64,000 nt of DNA from Pseudomonadota bacterium (GTDB taxonomy: Bacteria > Pseudomonadota > Gammaproteobacteria > Burkholderiales > Rhodocyclaceae): the NCBI GenBank assembly GCA_029776255.1, contig JAKOTN010000064.1:44153-108152 (forward strand). The letters are read 5' to 3'. This document shows positions 55,159 to 64,000 of the stretch, one piece after another. The notes beneath the pieces were generated by a model. The model saw only the letters and a program-made list of their open reading frames with translations, was not told the DNA's origin and made no database searches. How positions within the stretch are numbered: position 1 is the first letter of the stretch; each line of letters starts with the position of its first letter. The position numbers and the translations under genes were made by a program.

Positions 55159-56274
55159 TCAGGCGGCAACCTGCCGGTAGGCCCAGGCCAGCCAGGGCAT
55201 CAGCGCTTGCAGATCGGCGGTGTCGATGGTTGCGCCGCACCAGATACGGATTCCCGCCGGCGCGTCCTTGTACGAGCCGATGTCGTACGCCACGCCTTCG
55301 GTGTCGAGCAACTTGACCATTTTCTTGACCTGGTCGGCGTCGAGCGTGACGCTGAGGCAGACGCTGGTGTTCGAGCAGGTGGCCGGGTCCTTGGCCAGGA
55401 AGGAAATCCAGTCGTTGGCGGCGACGAAGTCGGCGACGACCTTCAGATTGGCCTCGCTGCGGGCGATGGACGCCTTCACGCCGCCGATCGTTTCAATCCA
55501 TTGCAAGGCGTCGAGGTAGTCGGCGACGCACAACATCGACGGGGTGTTGATCGTTTCGCCGCGAAAAATGCCTTCGCTGAATTTGCCGCCCGAGGTCAGG
55601 CGGAAGACTTTGGGCAGTGGCCAGGCCGGTGTATGGCTTTCAAGGCGGGCCACGGCGCGCGGGCCGAGAATCAGCATGCCGTGGGCACCTTCGCCGCCGA
55701 GGACCTTCTGCCACGAAAAAGTGATCACGTCGAGCTTGTCCCATGGCAGATCCATGGCGAAGACGGCGGACGTGGCGTCGCAGATGGTCAGACCGGCACG
55801 ATCAGCCGGGATCCAGTCGCCATTCGGCACCTTGACGCCAGAGGTGGTGCCGTTCCAGGTGAACACCACGTCGTTGTCGAAGTTGACTTGCGAAAAGTCG
55901 ACGATATCGCCGTAATCCGCCTTTAGCACTCTGGCGTTCGCCAATTTCAGTTGTTTGACGACATCCGTCGCCCATCCCGAACCAAACGATTCCCAGGCCA
56001 GCACATCCACGCCGCGTGCGCCCAGCAGCGACCACAGCGCCATCTCCACCGCGCCGGTATCCGAACCGGGCACGACGCCGACACGGTATCCTTCCGGCAG
56101 ACCCAGCAGGCGCGCGGTTTCCGTACACACCAGTCCCAGCGCCTTTTTGCCGAGCGCCGAGCGGTGCGAGCGGCCCAGGGTGTCGAGTTGCAAGGCGCCG
56201 ACATCGTAGCCGGGGCGCTTGCTGCACGGACCCGATGAGAAATTTGGATTCTTGGGTTTTACTGTGGGTTGCAT
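55159..56274 (-). CDS. serC: Phosphoserine aminotransferase, Methanosarcina type
   Basis: The 371-residue PLP enzyme converts 3-phosphohydroxypyruvate and glutamate to phosphoserine. The PLP lysine is Lys190 in [15 protein letters not shown]. The N-terminal [15 protein letters not shown] and [12 protein letters not shown] mark the variant SerC group found in methanogens and some proteobacteria rather than the E. coli type. The start at ATG 56274 is preceded by AGAGG. It is the first gene of the serC-serA operon. Confidence 0.93.
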   Translation of the reverse strand: MQPTVKPKNPNFSSGPCSKRPGYDVGALQLDTLGRSHRSALGKKALGLVCTETARLLGLPEGYRVGVVPGSDTGAVEMALWSLLGARGVDVLAWESFGSGWATDVVKQLKLANARVLKADYGDIVDFSQVNFDNDVVFTWNGTTSGVKVPNGDWIPADRAGLTICDATSAVFAMDLPWDKLDVITFSWQKVLGGEGAHGMLILGPRAVARLESHTPAWPLPKVFRLTSGGKFSEGIFRGETINTPSMLCVADYLDALQWIETIGGVKASIARSEANLKVVADFVAANDWISFLAKDPATCSNTSVCLSVTLDADQVKKMVKLLDTEGVAYDIGSYKDAPAGIRIWCGATIDTADLQALMPWLAWAYRQVAA

Positions 56275-56646
56275 GATTGCCTCTGTCTGGGAAAAATAAA
56301 CCGGGGGATCAGCCCCTTCCGAAAGGTCTGCTGGCGTGCGTGAAACAAGCCCGCGATTGTAGCAGAGTGAGCGTCGGGCTGGCGGCGGGGGCCACCGACG
56401 CCCGCCTCGTGCGCGAACCGGCCGCGTCGCGATCGATCGGCGGGCGCCGTTTCCGCCGGCTATTTTGTTAGCACGGCAGTCCGTTGGATTAAGTATTAAG
56501 TACAATCGTGATCATGACGATCTCCAGATATCGCAAGCGCCGCTGGTTACCGAGGTCGAGGTGCGGCGGGGTCCATGTTGCCGCTCGGAAGGCGGTATCC
56601 CGTCTTTCGAGTCGGGCGATCCAGCCTTGATGTTTGACGATACCTA
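56275..56646. other. Divergent region between serC and the hybrid kinase
   Basis: No gene is seen. An AT-rich island at 56484-56510 contains TACAAT as a possible -10 for the kinase, but no -35 at proper spacing was found. Confidence 0.4.
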
Positions 56647-59286
<2,640 letters not shown>

Positions 59287-59450
59287 GGCGGCCGATCCGA
59301 TTTCGTGGCCGACGCGCGGGTTTCGGCCGCGCATCGGCGCGAAGCCGGCGATCCCGCCACGATGGCTGTTATTTCATGCCATTCCCGCTCATCCACGTCT
59401 CACGACGCGCCGTTGTCGCGGGTCGTCCTTTGTCCGCGGGTCGCGACGAC

Positions 59451-59996
59451 TCATTTCTGCTGCTGTTTCATCATTTCCCTGAATTTCGGATCTTTCATCA
59501 TCTGATTCAGGTTCATGCCGCCGATAGTGGGCATGATCACATCGCCAGGTTTCTGATTGGCCTTGCAGGCGCCCAGCCAGCGCGCTTCCATGGTCACGCG
59601 CGATTCGCTCATGCCTTCCAGCGGCGGGTTGAAGCGGGTGATCATCGTGCCCTTGTAAGCCGCGTCGAAAGCACCGACGAAGGTGGCGTCTGTGGTGGCG
59701 GTGCTGTTGCGCACTTGACACACCGAATGAACGGTGACGGTGTTACCAGATGGTTTGACATCGATCGCGCTGCAATTGCTCTTTTCCTTCCTGGCCTGCT
59801 GTTGCATCAAATCGTCGGTGTTTTGGTCGATGCATTGCTGTATGGGGCCGACGGACGGCATGCCGGCCATGGTGGTGTTGATTTCCCATAAACCAGGTTT
59901 GCGTTTGGGCATGTCGGCGGCCTGGGCGCCGGTTGCCAGCGCGAGCAGCAGCATGGCGGGTAAGCGATAGGTGTTGACGGTGGCGGGCGGTTTCAT
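59451..59996 (-). CDS. DUF3617 family periplasmic protein
   Basis: The 181-residue protein has a signal peptide (AMLLLALATGAQA). The DUF3617 pattern is visible: KPGLWEINTTMAGMP, a conserved Cys (QQCIDQN), further Cys pairs (NCSAID, SVCQV) and the ending ARWLGACKANQKPGD. The family has no known function. The C-terminus is Met/Gln/Lys-rich (MMKDPKFREMMKQQQK). AAGGA precedes the ATG. Confidence 0.87.
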   Translation of the reverse strand: MKPPATVNTYRLPAMLLLALATGAQAADMPKRKPGLWEINTTMAGMPSVGPIQQCIDQNTDDLMQQQARKEKSNCSAIDVKPSGNTVTVHSVCQVRNSTATTDATFVGAFDAAYKGTMITRFNPPLEGMSESRVTMEARWLGACKANQKPGDVIMPTIGGMNLNQMMKDPKFREMMKQQQK

Positions 59997-60158
59997 GGGC
60001 GATCCTTCGCGGAGTGGGGGCGTGTTGGGCCGTGGCCGATCAAAGGAACAATAGTAGCGGCGAACCGTGGCGATGTCAGGGTTGGCGATGGCCTTTCGAT
60101 GATCTTTTCACGGAAAGCGGTGGTTCTTGCCAGGGCGGTCGGGCGGTAAAATGACGGA

Positions 60159-61244
60159 ATGAAGGTGAACGGCGTCATTACACGGACAATCTGGCCGGCG
60201 GACGATGGCCGCGCGGTCGAGATCATCGACCAGACCGCGCTGCCGCACGCCTATCGCGTCTTGCGTCTGCGCGGCCTGGATCAGGTGGCGCAAGCCATTC
60301 GCGGCATGCGGGTTCGCGGCGCGCCGCTGATCGGCGTGACGGCGGCGTATGGCGTGGCGCTGGCCTTGTCGGCGCGGGCAGACGACGCGAGTCTGGCGGG
60401 AGCCATCGCCACGCTGGCGGCAACCCGACCGACGGCGGTCAATCTCCAATGGGCGCTTGCCCGGATGCAAGCCGCGCTCGCTCCGCTGCCACCAGCGTTG
60501 CGCGCCGAGGCGGCGTGGCGGGAAGCGGCGCGCATTGCCGACGAAGATGTCGAACAGTGCCGCTTGATCGGTCAGCATGGCCTGTCGCTGTTTCGCGAGC
60601 TGGCCGGCGACAGCGGCCGGCTGCGGCTGATGACCCATTGCAATGCCGGCTGGCTGGCAACCGTCGATCATGGCACGGCGCTGGCGCCGGTTTACGCCGC
60701 CTTCGATGCCGGTCTGGACGTGCATGTCTGGGTTTCCGAGACCCGGCCGCGCAATCAAGGACTGCTGACCGCCTGGGAATTCAGGCAGCATGGCGTGCCG
60801 CATGCGCTGATTGCCGACAATGCCGCCGGTTTGCTGCTGGCGCGCGGTGCGTGCCAGGCCGTGATCGTCGGCGCCGACCGCATTGCCGCCAACGGCGATG
60901 TGGCCAACAAGATCGGCACCTATCTCAAGGCCTTGGCGGCGTCGGCGGCGAAGGTGCCGTTTTACGTCGCCGCGCCGCGCTCGACGATCGATTTCGCTTG
61001 CGCTAGCGGCGCGGCGATTCCCATCGAAGAGCGCGATGCCGACGAATTGCGTGTGGTGCACGGCGCCGATGCGGCTGGTTGCGTGGGTGAGTTGCGGCAA
61101 GTGCCGCTCGATGTCGCGGTGGCCAATCCCGCTTTCGACGTTACGCCGGCGGCCTTGATTTCCGGCCTGATCACCGAACGCGGCGTGTGTTCCGCCAGCC
61201 GCGAGGGGTTGTTGTCGCTGTTCCCGGAAATGCGCGATGGATGA
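60159..61244 (+). CDS. mtnA: S-methyl-5-thioribose-1-phosphate isomerase
   Basis: The 361-residue enzyme converts methylthioribose-1-phosphate to methylthioribulose-1-phosphate in methylthioadenosine salvage. Catalytic Cys161 (MTHCNAGWLA) and Asp240 (IVGADRIAANGDVANKIG) are present, with RGAPLIGVTAAYG near the N-terminus. It overlaps the following aldolase gene by eight bases. No mtnP, mtnK, mtnC or mtnD is in the window. MtnA relatives can also isomerise 5-deoxyribose-1-phosphate. Confidence 0.95.
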   Translation: MKVNGVITRTIWPADDGRAVEIIDQTALPHAYRVLRLRGLDQVAQAIRGMRVRGAPLIGVTAAYGVALALSARADDASLAGAIATLAATRPTAVNLQWALARMQAALAPLPPALRAEAAWREAARIADEDVEQCRLIGQHGLSLFRELAGDSGRLRLMTHCNAGWLATVDHGTALAPVYAAFDAGLDVHVWVSETRPRNQGLLTAWEFRQHGVPHALIADNAAGLLLARGACQAVIVGADRIAANGDVANKIGTYLKALAASAAKVPFYVAAPRSTIDFACASGAAIPIEERDADELRVVHGADAAGCVGELRQVPLDVAVANPAFDVTPAALISGLITERGVCSASREGLLSLFPEMRDG

Positions 61245-61887
61245 GTCCTGCCAACGCTTGATCGATAGCGCGCGGCGCATGAATGCCGCCGGGCTGAACC
61301 GGGGCGCGGCTGGCAATCTGAGCGTGCGCGTCGACGATCGCGGGCTGGCCGGTTTCCTGATCACGCCAACCGGCATGGCTTATGATCGGCTGGAGCCGGC
61401 GGACATTGTGTTCATGTCGCTCGATGGGCGGTGCCGGGGGCGTCGCGCGCCGTCCTCGGAATGGCGCTTTCACCGCGATCTCTATGTCGCGCGCGCCGAT
61501 GCCGGCGCGGTGTTGCACGCGCATTCGCCGTTCGCCACCAGCCTGGCGTGCTTGCGCCGGCCGATTCCGGCCTTTCATTACATGATTGCCCGTTTCGGTG
61601 GCGACAGCGTCCGTTGCGCCGAGTATGCCACTTTCGGCACCCAGGCGCTTTCCGATGCCGTGCTGACGGCGATCGACGAGCGCCACGGCTGTCTGCTGGC
61701 CAATCACGGCATGTTGACCATTGGCCGCGATCTGTCTCAAGCCTTTGATTTCGGTATCGAACTGGAGTCCTTGTGCGAACAGTACTGGCGTGCCTGCCAG
61801 ATCGGCGCGCCGATACTGCTGGACGCCGTCGAAATGGCGACAGTGCTCGACAAATTCGCCGGCTACGGGCAGCCGCCGACCACTTGA
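61237..61887 (+). CDS. Class II aldolase/adducin family protein (Ald2-like)
   Basis: The 216-residue zinc aldolase is of the fuculose-phosphate aldolase fold. Zinc ligands are His94 and His96 (VLHAHSPFATS) and His157 (LLANHGML), and the catalytic acid is Glu75 (APSSEWRFH). Coupling to mtnA suggests cleavage of methylthioribulose-1-phosphate (or deoxyribulose-1-phosphate) to DHAP and an aldehyde, as for Ald2 of the DHAP shunt. The alternative, MtnB dehydratase, uses a similar fold and cannot be excluded from sequence reading alone. Confidence 0.85.
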   Translation: MDESCQRLIDSARRMNAAGLNRGAAGNLSVRVDDRGLAGFLITPTGMAYDRLEPADIVFMSLDGRCRGRRAPSSEWRFHRDLYVARADAGAVLHAHSPFATSLACLRRPIPAFHYMIARFGGDSVRCAEYATFGTQALSDAVLTAIDERHGCLLANHGMLTIGRDLSQAFDFGIELESLCEQYWRACQIGAPILLDAVEMATVLDKFAGYGQPPTT

Positions 61888-61923
61888 TCCCGCCTTCAAC
61901 TTTCTGACCCCTTTCGGAATCCC

Positions 61924-63525
61924 ATGTTGCGCATCAGCGAAATTCGTTTGCCAATCGATCATCCGCCGGACGCCTTGCCGGCGGCCGTTGCCGCTCGCCT
62001 CGGCATTCCGCCGTCGGCGCTTGGCGAAATCGGCATCTACCGGCGCAGTTGCGATGCGCGCAAGGCGAGCGCGCCGACCTTCATTTACAGCGTCGACGTC
62101 GCCGTTCCCGACGAGGTGGCCTTGCTCGCCGCTTTTGCCGACGACCGCCGTCTGCAGGCGACGCCGGACATGCGTTATCGCCCCGTCGGCACGGCGCCAG
62201 CACGGTTCTCGACGCGGCCGGTGGTGGTCGGTTTTGGCCCGGCCGGCATTTTCGCCGCGCTGGTGCTGGCGCAAGCCGGTTTCCGGCCAATCGTCCTTGA
62301 ACGCGGCAAGGCGGTACGCGAACGCACGCAGGACACCTGGGGTCTTTGGCGCAAGAAAGTGCTTGATCCGGAATCGAACGTTCAATTCGGCGAGGGCGGC
62401 GCCGGCACCTTTTCCGACGGCAAGCTTTACAGCCAGATCAAGGACCCCCGGCATTACGGGCGCAAGGTGCTGCAGGAATTCGTCAAGGCCGGCGCGCCGG
62501 CGGAGATTCTCTACGTCAGCAAACCGCACATCGGCACCTTCCGGCTGGTCGGGATGGTCGAGCAGATGCGGCGCGAGATCGAGCGGCTTGGCGGCGAGGT
62601 CCGTTTCCAGCAACGTTTCACCAACTTGTTGATCGATAAGGGGCGGGTGCGCGGATTGAAGCTGGCCTCCGGCGACGAGTTGGCGGCGGCGCATGTGATT
62701 CTGGCGCTGGGTCATAGCGCTCGCGACACCTTCGAGATGCTGCACGCCAGTGGGGTGTTCATGGAAGCGAAGCCGTTTTCGATCGGCTTTCGCATCGAGC
62801 ATCCGCAATCCCTGATCGACAGGGCGCGTTTCGGGGCGCATGCCGGCCATCCCTTGCTGGGCGCCGCCGATTACAAACTGGTGCATCACTGTCGCAACGG
62901 CCGTTCGGTCTACAGTTTCTGCATGTGCCCTGGCGGCACCGTTGTCGCGGCGACCTCGGAGCGCAACCGAGTAGTGACCAACGGCATGAGTCAGTATTCG
63001 CGCAACGAGCGCAACGCCAATTCCGGCATCGTCGTCGGTATTTCGCCGCAGGATTTCCCCGGCGGTGCGCTGGCGGGAATCGCCCTGCAACGGACGCTCG
63101 AATCGCACGCCTTCGAACTTGGCGGCGGGACTTACGAGGCGCCGGGGCAACTGGTCGGCGATTTCCTCGCCGATCGGCCGTCGCGGCAGTTGGGAACGGT
63201 GGTTCCCTCGTACCAACCCGGCGTGTGCCTGACCAGTTTGGCAACCGCCTTGCCGGACTACGCGATAGAAGCGATTCGCGAGGCGCTGCCGGCTTTCGAT
63301 AGGCAGATCAAAGGCTTCGCCATGCCCGACGCGGTGTTGACCGGCGTCGAGACCCGTACCTCCTCGCCGGTGCGTCTGACTCGTGGCGACGATTGTCAAA
63401 GCTTGAATGTCAAGGGCCTTTACCCGGCGGGCGAGGGCGCCGGCTACGCCGGCGGGATTCTTTCGGCCGGCGTTGACGGTATCAAGGTCGCCGAGGCGGT
63501 GATACGGGAACTGTTGCAAGCCTGA
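61924..63525 (+). CDS. FAD-dependent oxidoreductase (COG2509-like)
   Basis: The 533-residue protein has an N-terminal ~100-residue domain (EIRLPIDHPPDALPAAVAARL) before the FAD-binding VVVGFGPAGIFAALVLAQAG. Further family text is GEGGAGTFSDGKLYSQIKD, FSIGFRIEHPQSLID and the C-terminal YPAGEGAGYAGGILSAGVDG. These flavoproteins are widespread and uncharacterised. It is 36 bases behind the aldolase, probably in the same transcript. Confidence 0.88.
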   Translation: MLRISEIRLPIDHPPDALPAAVAARLGIPPSALGEIGIYRRSCDARKASAPTFIYSVDVAVPDEVALLAAFADDRRLQATPDMRYRPVGTAPARFSTRPVVVGFGPAGIFAALVLAQAGFRPIVLERGKAVRERTQDTWGLWRKKVLDPESNVQFGEGGAGTFSDGKLYSQIKDPRHYGRKVLQEFVKAGAPAEILYVSKPHIGTFRLVGMVEQMRREIERLGGEVRFQQRFTNLLIDKGRVRGLKLASGDELAAAHVILALGHSARDTFEMLHASGVFMEAKPFSIGFRIEHPQSLIDRARFGAHAGHPLLGAADYKLVHHCRNGRSVYSFCMCPGGTVVAATSERNRVVTNGMSQYSRNERNANSGIVVGISPQDFPGGALAGIALQRTLESHAFELGGGTYEAPGQLVGDFLADRPSRQLGTVVPSYQPGVCLTSLATALPDYAIEAIREALPAFDRQIKGFAMPDAVLTGVETRTSSPVRLTRGDDCQSLNVKGLYPAGEGAGYAGGILSAGVDGIKVAEAVIRELLQA

Positions 63526-63583
63526 ACGAGGCGGCGAACGACGATCAGGCGCCTTGCCCGTCAAGCGGCCGATGACCTGGCAC

Positions 63584-63800
63584 TCACTCGTGGCGAAGCG
63601 CCTGTATCGGATCGAGGCGGGCCGCCCGCCGTGCCGGCATGTAGCCGAAGACAATGCCGATGGCGGCCGAGAACATGAAAGCCAGCAGGTTGATGGTGGT
63701 GTTGAACAGGAAGGGAACGCTCAGGATCGCCGACAGGCTGACGCAGGCAATCAGGGCGAGGGCGATTCCGATCATGCCGCCACACGCCGACAGTACAACG
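63584..63800 (-). pseudogene. C-terminal remnant of a MacB-type ABC permease
   Basis: About 70 codons remain: [40 protein letters not shown] and DPIQALRHE, the typical end of MacB. Similarity stops abruptly near 63800, where unrelated transposase-like sequence begins. The rest of the gene is absent, so this is a disrupted or rearranged copy. Confidence 0.75.
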
Positions 63801-64000
63801 TCACCCCTGCGAAATCCCCGAGAGCCGCATGGGCAGGCGGTTCAAAAGGCAAATCGCCGGCGCAGGCCCCGCTTGCCGATTCGCTTGATGGCCGCCTTGC
63901 TCTCCCTCAAGCACGCCTTCAACCAGAGCGACGAGGAACGGGTCGCACGCTGGTCGGAGAACGTGGTGTGGCAATACGTCAGCGGACAGGACTACCACAC
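63801..64000 (+). mobile_element. Transposase fragment (IS5-like) at the right edge
   Basis: In the plus frame from about 63864 the translation reads RPRLPIRLMAALLSLKHAF, then QSDEERVARWSENVVWQYVS, and leaves the window in frame. This matches the N-terminal domain of IS5-type DDE transposases (LPxRLMxGLxxLKH...LSDE...RWVENxYYQ). No good start codon or full N-terminus fits between the macB junction and this text, so the 5' end seems truncated. Terminal inverted repeats were not found. Confidence 0.7.

Noticed and set aside
60001..60158. SAM riboswitch or other RNA before mtnA
   Set aside because: No conserved core blocks or convincing pairing seen.
61171..63654. 827-codon minus-strand open frame opposite the aldolase and FAD protein
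   Set aside because: Spans two clear plus-strand genes and their junction; antisense artefact.

Overview
The window is GC-rich, densely coded, and looks like chromosomal DNA of a betaproteobacterium, most likely of the Rhodocyclales (Accumulibacter/Dechloromonas-like). That assignment is inferred from gene content and order and was not tested. The supporting features are a cysI-DUF934-cysH-cysD-cysN sulfur cluster, a six-gene Mrp antiporter with fused A and B subunits, a gcvT-gcvH-gcvP operon behind a tandem glycine riboswitch, a Methanosarcina-type serC next to serA, and many chemotaxis and signal-transduction genes. I saw no prophage, CRISPR array or rRNA operon. The only mobile DNA is a transposase fragment at the right edge that abuts a macB remnant.

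Layout. 1-1206: truncated CBS/DUF294 regulator (minus). 1373-7190: Mrp/Pha-type Na+(K+)/H+ antiporter operon (minus, order AB-C-D-E-F-G, all overlapping). 7376-9755: a small unknown protein, a DUF455 ferritin-like protein, an unknown protein and a glutathione peroxidase (minus). 9793-14296: glycine cleavage operon gcvT-H-P (minus), with tandem glycine aptamers at 14390-14585 and a good sigma70 promoter just upstream. 14788-20836: TauE/SafE exporter and then the APS-type sulfate assimilation operon (plus), with a perfect inverted repeat in the divergent promoter region. 20969-23822: HDOD protein and a Cache-type chemoreceptor. 24034-26215: rlmB and manC/algA, convergent. 26384-26690: tRNA-His, tRNA-Arg and tRNA-Pro (minus) with a consensus promoter. 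27062-28702: ETF-ubiquinone oxidoreductase. 29140-32492: a secreted single-Cache protein, a second chemoreceptor and a lipoprotein. 32565-34260: a COG4315 protein, a frameshifted ECF sigma gene and its anti-sigma factor (minus). 34351-38270: a membrane-embedded spermidine-synthase-like protein, an HDOD protein and a pseudouridine synthase with a long disordered N-terminus (minus). 38709-42822: a KdpD-like kinase, KdpE and the Kup potassium transporter in one operon (plus). 42856-46811: two tandem membrane proteins with degenerate GGDEF domains (minus). 47132-49872: a ComB-like phosphatase, a NirC-like cytochrome c, and the dmeR-dmeF metal-efflux pair. 50172-53832: a large FtsX-type permease and an RHG phosphatase-Nudix fusion. 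53945-56274: serA and serC (minus). 56647-59286: hybrid sensor kinase. 59451-59996: DUF3617 protein. 60159-63525: mtnA, a class II aldolase and an FAD protein. 63584-64000: macB remnant and transposase fragment.

Links between genes. serC and serA feed serine and glycine synthesis, and the riboswitch-controlled gcv operon removes excess glycine. The sulfur cluster makes sulfide from sulfate through APS, and TauE may vent sulfite. mtnA plus the class II aldolase fit methylthioadenosine salvage by the DHAP shunt. Kup under a Kdp-type two-component system and the Mrp antiporter both serve monovalent cation balance. Two chemoreceptors, a free secreted Cache protein, two HDOD proteins, a hybrid kinase and two probable c-di-GMP receptor-type GGDEF proteins point to a motile or surface-attaching, environmentally responsive bacterium.
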